From assembly GCA_013298565.1 (NCBI GenBank), contig JAAFIC010000005.1:20494-84493 (forward strand): a stretch of 64,000 bases of DNA, given 5' to 3'. Positions 23,736 to 35,064 of the stretch are shown piece after piece. The first letter of the stretch is position 1. Every line of letters starts with the position of its first letter. Position numbers and translations under genes: made by a program. The DNA comes from Alphaproteobacteria bacterium (GTDB taxonomy: Bacteria; Pseudomonadota; Alphaproteobacteria; Elsterales; Elsteraceae). A model generated the notes under the pieces. That model made no database searches. It saw nothing but the letters and a program-made list of their open reading frames with translations, and was not told where the DNA came from.

Positions 23736-23773
23736 ATGAAAGTCGATATCTTAACGACGCTATCGGCCAATGC

Positions 23774-25111
23774 CTAATTGGTGGGCGGCAGGAAACTTCC
23801 TGGTGCAGGGGCGATTTGTTTGTGTGTGCCGCGTTGGATTTCCCAAACGGCGAGACCGCGTTCGGTGCTGCCGTCCATATTCAGGCGAAATAGTCCTTCC
23901 ACCCCAGCAAAACCGTTCGGGTTGGTGAGGGTCGAGTCGGAGAAGTTCGGGCCGTTGGTAAGCTTGCCGATCACGGCGGTCAGGGCCACCGCGTCATAGG
24001 CGAGGGAGGAGAGGCGGTTAGGCGCGGCACTATAGACTGCCTTATATTTCTCCTCGAACGACGCGCGCCCTGCGGGGTCTGGCGCGGCGTACCACGCGCC
24101 GACTAAGCCCGGTTCGGCCCCCAGAGACGTATCGTCCCACTGGGGCATACCGATCAGCCGCACGTCTTTTACATCAATGTCGTAATAGGGAATCCACGGC
24201 CCCATCTGCTTTAAGCGCGGCACGGAGAGTTCGCCGATTACCAGCGCTTGATACGACGGCGGCGGTGGCGGCACGGCCCTACGGCGGTCATATTCCGCCG
24301 TGCGCCGCACAATACCCTGGAAGTCGGTAGCGTTGGCCGGGTAGCTGTCGGCCCGCACGAGGCTTCCCCCCACTTGGGGCAGCGTGCGCTCCAGGGCTGC
24401 GGTTAGTTGGCGACCAATGGGGGCATCTGGCACTAGGGCAGCATAGCGGGTTAGCCCTTTTTCCCGCGTGATCGCCAGGACGCGCTGAAGCGCCTGCACG
24501 GGCGAGAGACCCAAAACGTACACACCAGATTGCGCGGCAGAACGGTCGTTCGAGAAACTGATGACCGAGAGGCCCGCTGCTTTGGCAATCGGGGCGACTT
24601 CCGCCACTTGAGCGGCAAACAACGGCCCGATGAGAATATGCGCGCCTGCGTTCACCGCAGCGGCGGCGGCGGCGGTCGCGCCGTCTTTTTCCGTATCGAA
24701 GGGTAGCAGCTTAAAGCCTTCCGGCGCGTGATCGAACATTGCCAGTTGGGCTGCTTCCAGCAAACCTTGCCCCACTGCCTGCGCCCGGCCCGAGAGCGGC
24801 GCGAGCAGAGCGACGCGAATATCGGGTTTCGGCGGGCGGGCAGTGCCGAATGGTGCTTGCCCTGTCGCAGGTGGAGAGATGGCACCGGGAACAACCGTTG
24901 TATCGGCGGGCAGTGGCCCGGTTTCAATCGGCGTTGGCCCAGAAGGGCGCGTCGCCCAACTCGGTTCCGCCGGTTGTTGCGACACAAGCGGCGGCTTTGC
25001 TTGCGAAGCGGGGGGTTGCTCCGATACGGTTGGCTTGCTGCCGGGCATTTGCCCGCAAGCCGCCATCAACAGCCCTAATGCCAGGATCGCCGCGCGCGTG
25101 ACAGCCGACAT
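23774..25111 (-). CDS. LppC-type penicillin-binding protein activator (periplasmic-binding-protein fold)
   Basis: Lipoprotein-like start LGLLMAACG; VALLAPLSGRAQAVGQGLLEAAQLAMFD; next to rsmI-yraN-gshB. Confidence 0.85.
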   Translation of the reverse strand: MSAVTRAAILALGLLMAACGQMPGSKPTVSEQPPASQAKPPLVSQQPAEPSWATRPSGPTPIETGPLPADTTVVPGAISPPATGQAPFGTARPPKPDIRVALLAPLSGRAQAVGQGLLEAAQLAMFDHAPEGFKLLPFDTEKDGATAAAAAAVNAGAHILIGPLFAAQVAEVAPIAKAAGLSVISFSNDRSAAQSGVYVLGLSPVQALQRVLAITREKGLTRYAALVPDAPIGRQLTAALERTLPQVGGSLVRADSYPANATDFQGIVRRTAEYDRRRAVPPPPPSYQALVIGELSVPRLKQMGPWIPYYDIDVKDVRLIGMPQWDDTSLGAEPGLVGAWYAAPDPAGRASFEEKYKAVYSAAPNRLSSLAYDAVALTAVIGKLTNGPNFSDSTLTNPNGFAGVEGLFRLNMDGSTERGLAVWEIQRGTHKQIAPAPGSFLPPTN

Positions 25112-26045
25112 CGAAAACCCTACCCCTCACCGTGTCAAAAATCGCCTTGACCCTACCGAGGAGACCCCAACAAATCCAGCGCAATCCGAACTTTCGGAAG
25201 CGGTTGGGGCGGGTTTGTCGCCGGGGCTTTACCTCGTCGCAACGCCGATTGGGAATGCAGAGGATATTACGGTGCGCGCGCTGAACCTCTTAAAGCGCGC
25301 GAATGTGATCGCGTGCGAGGATACGCGGGTGACTGGCCCCTTGATGCGCCGCTATGGTATCTCGACACCGCTGGTCGCTTATCACGATCATAATGGCGCG
25401 TGGATGCGCCCGAAACTGCTGGCGCGCGTGCGGGCGGGGGAGGCCGTGGCGCTGGTGTCGGACGCCGGAATGCCGCTGATCTCCGACCCCGGCTATAAAC
25501 TGGTGCGGGAAGCCCAGGCGGAAGGCTTGCCCGTTACCAGCCTGCCCGGCGCGTCGGCCGTGCTCACCGCTGTGCAGCTTTCCGGTCTGCCGTCGGATCG
25601 TTTTCTGTTTGCGGGCTTCCCCGACCATAAATCCGGCGCGCGGCAAAGCCTGTTTCGGGAATTGGTCGCGGTTCCAGCGACGTTGATTTTCTTTGAAGGC
25701 CCGTCTCGGGTTGCCGATAGTTTGGCCGATATGGCCATTGTGTTCGGCGCGCGCGAGGCGGCTTTGGTGCGCGAGATTACCAAGCTCTATGAGGAAGTCC
25801 GCCGCGCGCCCTTGCCCGATCTCGCCCGCCATTATGCCGAACAGGGGCCGCCGCGCGGGGAAATCGTCATCGTCGTCGCCCCGCCGGGCGAGGAGGCGGC
25901 GACCGCCGAAGCCGATCTCGACACAATGCTGCGGGAGGCGCTTGCCACTCACAGCGTTCGCGATGCCGCCGATTTGATCGCAACCGCCACCGGTCAGCCG
26001 CGCCGGGCGGTGTATGCGCGGGCATTGCAGGTGTCAAAGGAGTGA
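25098..26045 (+). CDS. rsmI: 16S rRNA (cytidine(1402)-2'-O)-methyltransferase
   Basis: GLYLVATPIGNAEDITVRALNLLKRANVIACEDTRVTGPL; start is approximate (GTG 25098 or downstream). Confidence 0.92.
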   Translation: MTADIENPTPHRVKNRLDPTEETPTNPAQSELSEAVGAGLSPGLYLVATPIGNAEDITVRALNLLKRANVIACEDTRVTGPLMRRYGISTPLVAYHDHNGAWMRPKLLARVRAGEAVALVSDAGMPLISDPGYKLVREAQAEGLPVTSLPGASAVLTAVQLSGLPSDRFLFAGFPDHKSGARQSLFRELVAVPATLIFFEGPSRVADSLADMAIVFGAREAALVREITKLYEEVRRAPLPDLARHYAEQGPPRGEIVIVVAPPGEEAATAEADLDTMLREALATHSVRDAADLIATATGQPRRAVYARALQVSKE

Positions 26046-26419
26046 GCCGAACGGCGCGCGGCCACGCAGCTTTTCGCCGGGGGCGCTGGGCCGAACGGTT
26101 GGCGGTAGCGCTGTTGTGGCTCAAAGGCTATCGGCTGCTTGGGCGTAATGTGCGAACGCCGTTCGGGGAAATTGATCTGCTGGCGCGGCGTGGGCGGGTG
26201 CTGGCCGTGATCGAAGTGAAGGCGCGGCCCGATCTTGCCACGGCGCGCGCGGCGATTTCCCCGCATCAACAGGCGCGGCTTTTGAACGCCGTCGCCTGGC
26301 TGGTATCGCGCCGCCCCGATTTCAAGGACTTGCAACCGCGCTGCGACGCGCTTTTGATAGTGCCGGGATACTGGCCCCGGCATGTCGTGAATGCCTTCGG
26401 CACCGAAATACACTTCTAA
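26042..26419 (+). CDS. YraN family (UPF0102) protein
   Basis: GRWAERLAVALLWLKGYRLLGRNVRTPFGEIDLLARR. Confidence 0.92.
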   Translation: MSRTARGHAAFRRGRWAERLAVALLWLKGYRLLGRNVRTPFGEIDLLARRGRVLAVIEVKARPDLATARAAISPHQQARLLNAVAWLVSRRPDFKDLQPRCDALLIVPGYWPRHVVNAFGTEIHF

Positions 26420-26431
26420 CCTCACGAGGCC

Positions 26432-27373
26432 ATGATGAGCTTAACGGTTGCCTTGCAGATGGACCCTATCCACAGCATCGACGTTCACGGCGATAGCACG
26501 CTGATGCTGGGGCTTGAAGCCCAACGCCGGGGGCATACGCTGGTGCATTACCTGCCGCAGAACCTGTCGTTGAAAGACGGCGCGGTGATGGCGGTCGGCC
26601 ACGGGCTGACCTTACGGCACGAACCCGGCAATCACTTTGATCTTGGGGCGGAAGAGGCATTCAGCCTCGCGGACCTAGACGTGATCCTGCTGCGGCAAGA
26701 CCCACCCTTCGATCTCGCCTATCTGACAACGACGTGGCTGCTCGAAAAAATCCACCCGCAAACTCTCGTGGTCAACGATCCGGCGTGGGTGCGGACCATG
26801 CCGGAAAAAATCTTCGTGACCGAATTTCCCGACCTGATGCCGCCGACACTGATTACCTCGGACCTGCGCCAAGCCGTCGCTTTCCGCGCGGAGCATAAGG
26901 ATATTATCGTGAAGCCGCTCTACGGCAACGGCGGCGCGGGGGTGTTCCACGTGCGCCCGGATGATGAAAACCTAACGGCGTTGATCGAACTCTACCAAAA
27001 GCTCGGGCGCGAACCGTTCATGGTGCAGCGCTACCTGCCGGAGGTGCGCGCGGGCGACAAGCGCATCATTCTGATTGATGGTGAACCCGCCGGTGCAGTG
27101 CTGCGCGTTCCCGCCGATGGCGAAGCCCGCGCCAATATGCACGTGGGCGGGCGCGCGGTGAAAACCGACCTTACAAAGCGCGAGCGGGAGATTTGCGCCC
27201 GTATCGGCCCAACGTTGCGCGAGCGTGGTCAAATCTTCGTTGGTATCGACGTGATTGGCGATTACTTGACAGAAATCAACGTGACCTCCCCCACCGGCAT
27301 TCAACAAATCAACCGCCTCGATGGGGTTACGCTGGAGCGGCAGATTTGGGACGCGATTGAGGGGCGGCTCTAA
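26432..27373 (+). CDS. gshB: Glutathione synthase
   Basis: [26 protein letters not shown]...[13 protein letters not shown]. Confidence 0.95.
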   Translation: MMSLTVALQMDPIHSIDVHGDSTLMLGLEAQRRGHTLVHYLPQNLSLKDGAVMAVGHGLTLRHEPGNHFDLGAEEAFSLADLDVILLRQDPPFDLAYLTTTWLLEKIHPQTLVVNDPAWVRTMPEKIFVTEFPDLMPPTLITSDLRQAVAFRAEHKDIIVKPLYGNGGAGVFHVRPDDENLTALIELYQKLGREPFMVQRYLPEVRAGDKRIILIDGEPAGAVLRVPADGEARANMHVGGRAVKTDLTKREREICARIGPTLRERGQIFVGIDVIGDYLTEINVTSPTGIQQINRLDGVTLERQIWDAIEGRL

Positions 27374-27384
27374 CGCCTGGCTCT

Positions 27385-27696
27385 TTATTCCTCACTGTCT
27401 CGCAAGGCCGCATCGTAGTCCTGGCCACCGTAATAGACGCCAAGAATATTCACGATGTCGGTCGTCGCCTCAAACAGTATCGTCACGCGCCGCCGGAATC
27501 CTAGCAGCCGTAAACCCGGCCGGAGATCATCGCGGCGTCTACCTCTGTGCGGGAAGATTTGCAGGTTTTCGCAGTAATCCACGATTGAATCGACATATCG
27601 CGCCGCTACGATCGGCGACCCTGCCTCGGCGATATGAATTTCCAGCGCCTCAAGCTGTCGCAGGGCTTCTGGGGTGAAATGAACCCTATGGGTTAA
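27385..27696 (-). pseudogene. ParE-type toxin without a canonical start codon
   Basis: Open frame from 27696: (TTA)THRVHFTPEALRQLEALEIHIAEAGSPIVAARYVDSIVDYCENLQIFPHRGRRRDDLRPGLRLLGFRRRVTILFEATTDIVNILGVYYGGQDYDAALRDSEE*; no ATG/GTG/TTG at the expected start. Confidence 0.7.
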
Positions 27697-27968
27697 GCAG
27701 AGGCGGGCCGTTTACGCTTGTCGGCTAGGTGCTGACGCACCTGCTCAACGCTGAGCGCCCGGCTCGGATCAGCTTTCAAGGTGTCGTAAGCGGCAACGCC
27801 TTGCGTGCGAAGCCAGCTCTCAAGAGCCATGTCGCGCGCCTGCAAGGCGCGTAGCCCGTCACGGATAACCTCACTCTCGCTGGCATACTCGCCCGACGAA
27901 ACCTTAGTCTTGACCATCTGAGCCATTTCGTTCGGCAACGTGACGCTGAATTGTTGCGTGCTACGCAT
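27693..27968 (-). CDS. ParD-like type II antitoxin
   Basis: MRSTQQFSVTLPNEMAQMVKTKVSSGEYASESEVIRDGLRAL. Confidence 0.88.
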   Translation of the reverse strand: MRSTQQFSVTLPNEMAQMVKTKVSSGEYASESEVIRDGLRALQARDMALESWLRTQGVAAYDTLKADPSRALSVEQVRQHLADKRKRPASA

Positions 27969-28275
27969 GGGAATCTCCGTTATCAATCGCGTTCAATAGG
28001 ATTAAACACTTCTGGATATCGGGTCCGTCCAAAATCAAAAAAATCCGCGCCAACGCCCTGCTTTTGAACGATGCGATCATTCGAGATAGTGTGAGCGATC
28101 TACTGACGCATTTCAAGTTTGCGACGAATGCCGTGCAGAATCGCGGACCTCTATCGAATAATCCCGCTTGACGCCGCTACCCTCGCCCGGCTGCAATGCT
28201 GTAGCATGGGTTTGAATAGGAACGCGCCCCGATTTGCCCGGCAGGGGAAGGGGCGCGAGATGGGAAGAAGAGACG

Positions 28276-29316
28276 ATGACCTCGACGCAGACGGTTTCTG
28301 GAACGGTATCTAGCCAGGGTGCTCATAGCTTGAACGCCCCCGACATCACGGTAAGCGCGCGGGCCGTATTCGGGATTGATACGGACCTGGAGGTTCCCGC
28401 CTTTTCGGTTGGCTCCGCCTATGTGCCGGACATTGACCCGAGCTATAAGTTCGACCCGGATACGACGCTGGCTATTCTTGCGGGTTTCGCCTTTAACCGC
28501 CGCGTGATGATCCAGGGTTATCACGGTACTGGGAAATCCACGCATATCGAACAGGTGGCGGCGCGGCTTAACTGGCCCTGTATCCGGGTTAATCTCGATA
28601 GCCACATCAGCCGCATTGATCTGATTGGCAAAGATGCCATTGTGTTGCAAGACGGCAAGCAGGTAACGGCGTTCCGCGAGGGGATTCTGCCGTGGGCGCT
28701 GCAAAGCCCGGTCGCTATCGTGTTCGACGAATATGATGCGGGCCGCCCGGATGTGATGTTCGTCATTCAGCGCGTGCTGGAAGTGGAAGGTAAACTGACG
28801 CTTCTCGACCAGAACAAGGTCATCCGCCCGCACCCGTTCTTCCGGCTGTTCGCCACGGCGAATACGATTGGCCTGGGCGATACCACCGGCCTCTATCACG
28901 GCACGCAGCAGATCAATCAAGGGCAGATGGACCGTTGGAGCATCGTCGCCACGCTCAACTATCTGTCGGCAGAAACCGAAACCGGGATCGTGCTGGCAAA
29001 ACTGCCGGACTATCAAACCGAAGCGGGGAAGAAGATTGTCGAGGCCATGGTGGCTTTGGCCGATCTCACCCGCGCGGGCTTTATCGCTGGGGATATTTCT
29101 ACGGTTATGTCGCCGCGCACTGTGATTACTTGGGCGGAGAACGCTAAGATTTTTAAGGGCGATGTTGGGTTTGCCTTCCGTCTCAGCTTTCTCAATAAGT
29201 GCGATGAAGCCGAACGCCCGCTGATTTTGGAATATTATCAGCGTTGCTTTGGCCGCGATCTGGCGGGCCGGATTGTGGAAGCCAAGACCGCGCGGGTCGC
29301 AGGTCGCGTCGCCTAA
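28276..29316 (+). CDS. cobS: Cobaltochelatase subunit CobS
   Basis: [58 protein letters not shown]; next to cobT. Confidence 0.94.
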   Translation: MTSTQTVSGTVSSQGAHSLNAPDITVSARAVFGIDTDLEVPAFSVGSAYVPDIDPSYKFDPDTTLAILAGFAFNRRVMIQGYHGTGKSTHIEQVAARLNWPCIRVNLDSHISRIDLIGKDAIVLQDGKQVTAFREGILPWALQSPVAIVFDEYDAGRPDVMFVIQRVLEVEGKLTLLDQNKVIRPHPFFRLFATANTIGLGDTTGLYHGTQQINQGQMDRWSIVATLNYLSAETETGIVLAKLPDYQTEAGKKIVEAMVALADLTRAGFIAGDISTVMSPRTVITWAENAKIFKGDVGFAFRLSFLNKCDEAERPLILEYYQRCFGRDLAGRIVEAKTARVAGRVA

Positions 29317-29340
29317 CCCGGATCGGACGAGTTCTTTAGT

Positions 29341-31215
29341 ATGGCCGATGCCGAATCTCCTCTGGAGCAGTTTAAGCGCGCCACCACCGCGGCAATCCGC
29401 GCGATTGCCGAAAATGCTGAGGTGGAAGTTGGCTTCGGCGCGGAAGCGGCGGGTGTCGTCGGCAAACGTGCCCGGCTGCCCGCCCCCTCCCGCGCTCTGC
29501 CGCCGGAGGAAGTAGCGCGGTTTCGCGGCGAGGCCGATGCGGTGGCCTTGCGCCTGCGCTATCACGATGCGGGCACGCACCAGCGCCGCCAACCGATTAC
29601 CCCGACGGGCCGCGCGATTTTCGAGGCGTTAGAGCAAGCGCGCTGCGAGGCGCTTGGCGCAAACCGTATGGCGGGCGTGGCGCAAAATCTCAGCGCAACT
29701 TTGGAGCAGAAGTACCGCCGCCTAGGCTTTGACCGCGTGACCGACCCGACCGAAGCGACCTTGCCGGAAGCCGTGCGAATGCTGGCGCGCGAAGCGATGA
29801 CCGGCACCCCGCCGCCGGACCCGATCCGTCCGCTGGTCGAAAAATGGCGTTCGCAGCTTGCCGAGAAAATCGGGGGCGATCTCGATAGTTTGCGCGCGAC
29901 GATGGCCGATCAAGAGGCGTTCGCCCGCACTGTGCGGCAGTTGCTCGCCGATCTCGACGTGGAAGCCGGGGAAGCGCTCGACCCGCAAGACCCGTCGGAA
30001 GACGATGGCTCTGAGGAAGGGGACGATCAACCCGGCTCGCAAGAGGTGCAGGGCGAAGCGGGCGACGGCGAAAACGAGGAAGAGCAGGAAAGCCGCAGCG
30101 ATAAGCGCCCCGATCCGCGCCCCGGTATGGAGTCCGAAAGCGACGCCGATAATGACGAGCGCGACGAAGAGTTCGGCGAAGGTGAGGAAGAGAGCGGCGA
30201 AAGCGCCCCGCCACCGGGCCAGCGCCCGCTGTCTAAAGACCAAGATACCTCTGGCTATCGCCCCTATACCAAAGCCTTCGATGAGGAAATCGAGGCGGAA
30301 GACCTGTGCGATGCCGAGGAACTGACCCGCTTGCGCCTCATGCTCGATCAGCAGTTGCAGTCCTTGCAAGGCGTTATCAGCCGCCTCGCCAACCGCCTGC
30401 AACGGCGCTTGATGGCGAAGCAGACACGCAGTTGGGATTTCGATTTGGAAGAAGGGATTCTCGATGCCGGGCGACTGGCGCGTGTTATCGCCAACCCCAT
30501 GCAGCCACTGTCCTATAAGCAGGAGAAGGATACGGATTTCCGCGATACAGTGGTGACTCTGTTGATTGATAATTCCGGCTCGATGCGCGGGCGGCCCATT
30601 ACCATTGCCGCGATGAGCGCCGATATTCTGGCGCGCACGTTGGAGCGCTGTAACGTGAAAGTGGAGATTCTGGGCTTTACCACGCGGGCGTGGAAGGGCG
30701 GGCAAGCGCGCGAACGCTGGATTACCGATGGTAAGCCCGCCGTGCCGGGCCGCCTGAATGATCTGCGGCATATTATCTACAAAGGGGCCGATGCACCGTG
30801 GCGGCGCGTGCGAAAATCGCTGGGCCTCATGTTGCGCGAAGGCTTGCTGAAAGAAAATATCGACGGCGAAGCACTAGATTGGGCGCACGATAGGTTATTG
30901 GCCCGGCCAGAGCAACGCCGTATTCTGATGGTTATTTCCGATGGTGCGCCGGTTGATGATTCAACATTGTCGGTCAACCCTGGCAACTACCTGGAAAACC
31001 ACCTGCGGAGCGTGATCAAGAAAATCGAAACCCGCTCGCCGGTGGAACTCATCGCTATCGGGATTGGCCATGACGTAACCCGCTACTATAACCGCGCGGT
31101 CACGATCGTCGATGCTGAACAATTAGGCGGAACGATGATGGATAAACTCGCCGAACTCTTCGAGGAGACGGCCAAAAAGCCGGTCAAACGCGGCTTGCGA
31201 CGGGGCGCATCTTAA
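29341..31215 (+). CDS. cobT: Cobaltochelatase subunit CobT
   Basis: Acidic middle region plus VWA domain [33 protein letters not shown]. Confidence 0.93.
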   Translation: MADAESPLEQFKRATTAAIRAIAENAEVEVGFGAEAAGVVGKRARLPAPSRALPPEEVARFRGEADAVALRLRYHDAGTHQRRQPITPTGRAIFEALEQARCEALGANRMAGVAQNLSATLEQKYRRLGFDRVTDPTEATLPEAVRMLAREAMTGTPPPDPIRPLVEKWRSQLAEKIGGDLDSLRATMADQEAFARTVRQLLADLDVEAGEALDPQDPSEDDGSEEGDDQPGSQEVQGEAGDGENEEEQESRSDKRPDPRPGMESESDADNDERDEEFGEGEEESGESAPPPGQRPLSKDQDTSGYRPYTKAFDEEIEAEDLCDAEELTRLRLMLDQQLQSLQGVISRLANRLQRRLMAKQTRSWDFDLEEGILDAGRLARVIANPMQPLSYKQEKDTDFRDTVVTLLIDNSGSMRGRPITIAAMSADILARTLERCNVKVEILGFTTRAWKGGQARERWITDGKPAVPGRLNDLRHIIYKGADAPWRRVRKSLGLMLREGLLKENIDGEALDWAHDRLLARPEQRRILMVISDGAPVDDSTLSVNPGNYLENHLRSVIKKIETRSPVELIAIGIGHDVTRYYNRAVTIVDAEQLGGTMMDKLAELFEETAKKPVKRGLRRGAS

Positions 31216-31352
31216 CGCCCATGCGACCTTCATATTCTCTGGCCCACGGCTTCACGTTCAAGCAAAAACCAGCGCGCACGATCAATTTGGGCCGTGCGTC
31301 GGGAGAACTTCCTGCGTATAATGTTTTTAACAGTTTGACCTGAAGACAGGCA

Positions 31353-31877
31353 ATGAGCGACCTAACCTCACAGACTCTGGCGTCCGAGCTTGCAGAGCTT
31401 CGTGAACAACTGGCCTTGATCCAGTCCGAAGTTGCCGCGATCCGTCATCCGCGCTCGACGGAAGATCGAATCTCGACAGCCGTAGCGGAATTGCGCGCCA
31501 TTGTGTACGCTACCGAGACTGCAACCAATGGCATTCTGGCCGTCGCCGAAGCGATTGACTCGGCGGCAGAATCAATCCCGCGTGCGGCGTCCGAAGGCAG
31601 TGTCGATATGGCGGTGGAGCAGATTCACTCGCTGGTCGCCAGCCTGTTCACCGAATGCGCTTTCCAAGATATTACCGGCCAGCGCGTGTCTCGAGTGGTC
31701 ACAACGCTGGAGTTCGTCGAGCAGCGCATCGGCATAATTATCCAAGCGCTGGGCGATAGCTTCGACGATATGATCCCACCGAACCAAGGCCCGGTAGGCG
31801 GCACCGACGGGCTGCTGAACGGCCCGTCGCGCAGCGGCGGCGTTAGCCAGGCCGATATTGATAGTTTGTTTGGCTAG
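31353..31877 (+). CDS. CheZ-like protein phosphatase family protein
   Basis: ECAFQDITGQRVSRVVTTLEFVEQRI plus C-terminal SQADIDSLFG tail. Confidence 0.7.
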   Translation: MSDLTSQTLASELAELREQLALIQSEVAAIRHPRSTEDRISTAVAELRAIVYATETATNGILAVAEAIDSAAESIPRAASEGSVDMAVEQIHSLVASLFTECAFQDITGQRVSRVVTTLEFVEQRIGIIIQALGDSFDDMIPPNQGPVGGTDGLLNGPSRSGGVSQADIDSLFG

Positions 31878-31912
31878 AGCATCGTGCGTCATAGTTGACG
31901 CACGATGCTCTA
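31875..31912. repeat. Solo 3' module of the modular hairpin element
   Basis: TAGAGCATCGTGCGTCA-TAGT-TGACGCACGATGCTCTA perfect 17-bp stem; inner 36 nt identical to the reverse complement of 38087-38122. Confidence 0.9.
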
Positions 31913-31920
31913 GAAAAAGC

Positions 31921-33093
31921 CTACCGCTCAACCGTTAGCGCCACGCCCATGCCGCCGCCGATGCACAAGGTTGCGAGGCCGCGTTTGGCGTCGCGCTTTT
32001 GCATTTCAAACAGCAGCGTGGTCAGCACGCGCGCGCCCGACGCCCCGATGGGGTGACCGAGGGCGATGGCACCGCCGTTGACGTTGACCTTGCTGGTATC
32101 CCAGCCAAGGTCTTTATTCACCGCAAGCGCTTGGGCGGCGAAGGCTTCGTTGGCTTCGATCAGGTCGAGATCGTTGATCGTCCACCCGGCTTTGGCCAGC
32201 GCGGCGCGGCTGGCGGGGATTGGCCCTGTGCCCATGATAGCGGGATCGACGCCAGCGGTGGCCCAGGAGGCGATGCGGGCCAGCGGGGTCAGGCCGCGCT
32301 TGGCGGCTTCTGCCGCGCTCATCAGCACGAGGGCTGCGGCACCATCGTTGAGGCCAGAAGCATTACCAGCGGTCACGGTGCCGTCTTTATTGAAGGCCGG
32401 GCGCAGCTTTGCCAGGCTATCTGCCGTCGTTCCATGCTTCGGATATTCGTCTTGATCGACGATAACATCACCCTTGCGCGACGAGATCGTGACGGGGGTG
32501 ATTTCATCGGCAAAGCGCCCGGCCTTTTGCGCGGCTTCGGCTTTATTCTGCGAGGCGCTGGCAAAAGCATCTTGCTCTTCGCGGCTAAGTTGCCAGCGTT
32601 GGGCGATGTTTTCGGCGGTAACGCCCATATGATAGCCGTGGAAGGCATCAATCAGCCCGTCGCGCAGCATAGTATCCTGCATTTCCGCCGCACCCATCTT
32701 GGTGCCCGACCGTAAGTAGAGCGTGTGCGGGGCAAGGCTCATGCTTTCCTGACCGCCTGCGACGATGATGGTGGCATCGCCATTCCGAATAGCCTGGAAC
32801 CCGAGGGCGACCGTCCGCAAGCCCGAACCGCAAAGCTGGTTGATGGAGAAAGCCGTCTTTTCTTGCGGAATGCCTGCGGCCATAGCGGCTTGGCGGGCGG
32901 CATTCTGGCCGGTGGCAGCGGTGAGCACTTGGCCGAGGATCACCTCGTCCACCTCCGCTCCCTCAATCTTGGCGCGTGTGAGGGCGGCGCGAATGGCGAT
33001 TTCCCCCAGCTTATGGGCGGGCAGGCTGGACAGCGCGCCGCTGAACGACCCGATGGGGGTGCGGGCGGCGGCGACGATTACGACATCGGTCAT
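31921..33093 (-). CDS. Acetyl-CoA C-acetyltransferase (thiolase)
   Basis: [30 protein letters not shown]...; [24 protein letters not shown]. Confidence 0.95.
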   Translation of the reverse strand: MTDVVIVAAARTPIGSFSGALSSLPAHKLGEIAIRAALTRAKIEGAEVDEVILGQVLTAATGQNAARQAAMAAGIPQEKTAFSINQLCGSGLRTVALGFQAIRNGDATIIVAGGQESMSLAPHTLYLRSGTKMGAAEMQDTMLRDGLIDAFHGYHMGVTAENIAQRWQLSREEQDAFASASQNKAEAAQKAGRFADEITPVTISSRKGDVIVDQDEYPKHGTTADSLAKLRPAFNKDGTVTAGNASGLNDGAAALVLMSAAEAAKRGLTPLARIASWATAGVDPAIMGTGPIPASRAALAKAGWTINDLDLIEANEAFAAQALAVNKDLGWDTSKVNVNGGAIALGHPIGASGARVLTTLLFEMQKRDAKRGLATLCIGGGMGVALTVER

Positions 33094-33148
33094 GTGATGA
33101 TTCTCCCTCGAAACTCGATAGTGGCGTTTGGCCGATTGTTCCGAAACC

Positions 33149-34255
33149 TTAAGGGTTTGCAGGGAGCGGGTAAACCTCTTCCCCCATAACAAAGGCGCGA
33201 ATCGGCTCCCACACCAACGCAGGCGCGCGCGCGCCTACCATCATGCCGATATGCCCTAGGCCAATCTCCCGCGTGTATCCGCCGGGAATAGCCTGGGCGA
33301 GCGCCATCGCGCTGGCGGGGGGAACGATCCTGTCGGCTTTTGGCACTAAGGAGAGTGTCGGCATCGCAATCGCGCTCGGGCGGATCGGGCGGCCCGCAAC
33401 CCGCCAACGCCCCAGCGCGGGGGAATTATCGCGATACCAGCCGCCCAAGGTTTCCCGCGCCACAGGGGCCACCAGCGGCACGCCATCGTTCAGCCAATCT
33501 TCAAGCGCCACGAACGCCCGCGCCGGGGCGCCATCGGGATCGAGCCGCGAGAAAGCCTCGAACTTCCGAAGTATTTGCAGCGGATCTATTCCGGCGAACA
33601 GGGTTTGGATGAGATCAATGGACAGGGTGCCGTGCCAGTCGATCGCCTGCATCAGCGCGGGCAGCGCTGCCGTTAACCGACGCACTTGCGCGGGGTCGCT
33701 GTGAAAATCCCACGGGGTTGCCAGCAGTAGCAGCCGTTCCACCAGCGCCGGATGCCGCGCCGCCGCTGCCAGCGCCAATAATCCGCCCATACAGTAGCCC
33801 AGCAGGCTCACCCGCCCACCCGAGTGCGCCGCCGCCAGCGCCAGCGCCTCGAAAATTGGGCCTTCGATGTAGTCAGTGAGCGTAAAATCCGCCTCTTCCG
33901 GTCCCGGCGCGCCCCAATCCATCAACAAGGGGCGCAGGCCGTGGCTTGCCAGCCAGCGCAGAAAGCTACGCTCCTCGGTGAGATCGAGAATATAGGCGCG
34001 GTTGATGAGGGACGGCAGGCACAGCAGCGTGGGGCCAGTCGCCCCTGGCGCGCTGTAATCCAGTAGGCGGATGTTGCCCCAGCGGGCCAATTCTGGCGGC
34101 TCTGGCAGGGCGCGGCGGTAGGGATGGTCGCGGTAACGCTGCACGCCAGTCAGGAAAGCCCCCAGTCGCCGCCGTCCCGCCGCCTCGACTGCTTGCGTGA
34201 AGCGCAGCGGATTGGGGCTGCTAGATCCGTTCCCCGCGTCGGTTGGGGGCGGCAT
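33149..34255 (-). CDS. PhaC-like polyhydroxyalkanoate synthase / alpha-beta hydrolase
   Basis: [19 protein letters not shown]; lipase-like box GYCMGG; next to thiolase; ATG at 34255. Confidence 0.8.
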   Translation of the reverse strand: MPPPTDAGNGSSSPNPLRFTQAVEAAGRRRLGAFLTGVQRYRDHPYRRALPEPPELARWGNIRLLDYSAPGATGPTLLCLPSLINRAYILDLTEERSFLRWLASHGLRPLLMDWGAPGPEEADFTLTDYIEGPIFEALALAAAHSGGRVSLLGYCMGGLLALAAAARHPALVERLLLLATPWDFHSDPAQVRRLTAALPALMQAIDWHGTLSIDLIQTLFAGIDPLQILRKFEAFSRLDPDGAPARAFVALEDWLNDGVPLVAPVARETLGGWYRDNSPALGRWRVAGRPIRPSAIAMPTLSLVPKADRIVPPASAMALAQAIPGGYTREIGLGHIGMMVGARAPALVWEPIRAFVMGEEVYPLPANP

Positions 34256-34619
34256 CACTCTCTTCAAGATCGGCCAACCGCTGCTCCACAACAGCGAGGC
34301 GGGTAGTGAGCTTGAGTAAAAGCTCCAGCAACTCAGGAGATGCAACGGCAGCGGGCGCGGCCCCAAACGGGGCGGGGGCTGACTGAGAGGGGGCGGGGTC
34401 GGGGGCACCATGAACGGATTCCGAAGCAGAGAAAGGCTGTGCCGATGCGGGCGCTGGCGGTGGGGTAAGCCCCCAGAGTGCCCACAGCCGCGCCATCGCT
34501 TCCGGTGTGGCGGGATCGCTCGCCCAGGCCGACACCTGCCCTTGCCACAGATCAAGGAACTGTTCAGCAAGCGCCTCCAAGTCGGGCGCAGGAGAGTTGG
34601 TCGGGGGCCGGGTGGACAT
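34221..34619 (-). CDS. Small protein upstream of PhaC-like gene (possible PhaE/PhaR-type accessory subunit)
   Basis: MSTRPPTNSPAPDLEALAEQFLDLWQGQVSAW... with Pro/Ala linker and coiled-coil end; 35-bp overlap with the synthase. Confidence 0.6.
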   Translation of the reverse strand: MSTRPPTNSPAPDLEALAEQFLDLWQGQVSAWASDPATPEAMARLWALWGLTPPPAPASAQPFSASESVHGAPDPAPSQSAPAPFGAAPAAVASPELLELLLKLTTRLAVVEQRLADLEESDAAPNRRGERI

Positions 34620-34686
34620 ACGCCGATTATACCGCACCGCAACGGGTCCGTCGCGCGTTGCGTCAGTTAATTTTCGAGTGAGCCGA

Positions 34687-35004
34687 TTATCCCATACTGC
34701 GGAAGGCGTGCGACAGGGCAACTGTACCGCTGATGAGAATGGCGATGATCCCCAACATCACGCTAACAATCTGAATAAGCGTCGGCAGTTCCCCAACCCG
34801 GCCTTTAATCTCGCGGACTTCACCGTCCATCGCGCGGAGGCGATCGTCCAGCTTTTCGCCACGACTCTCCAAGGCCCCCATACGACCGTCCAAGGCCCCT
34901 AGCCGATCATTGATCCGCCCAAGGACAGGCTCTAACCGTCTGAGGATTTCTACCGCTTCGTCGGGCGGCAGGCGCGAAGCCGTTGTCATGAGCAACCCTT
35001 TCAA
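34687..35004 (-). CDS. Small coiled-coil protein with C-terminal TM helix
   Basis: Heptad-like LGRINDRLGALDGRMGALESRGEKLDDRLRAMDGEV then IIAILISGTVALSHAF. Confidence 0.65.
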   Translation of the reverse strand: MKGLLMTTASRLPPDEAVEILRRLEPVLGRINDRLGALDGRMGALESRGEKLDDRLRAMDGEVREIKGRVGELPTLIQIVSVMLGIIAILISGTVALSHAFRSMG

Positions 35005-35064
35005 AGCATTCCATATAAAATATAGCGGAGCTTCAGAAAAGCGGCAACCCGCCCCCTATACCCG

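Noticed and set aside
28119-28313. 64-aa ORF upstream of cobS
   Set aside because: No recognisable domain, atypical composition and overlap with the cobS 5' end; not supported
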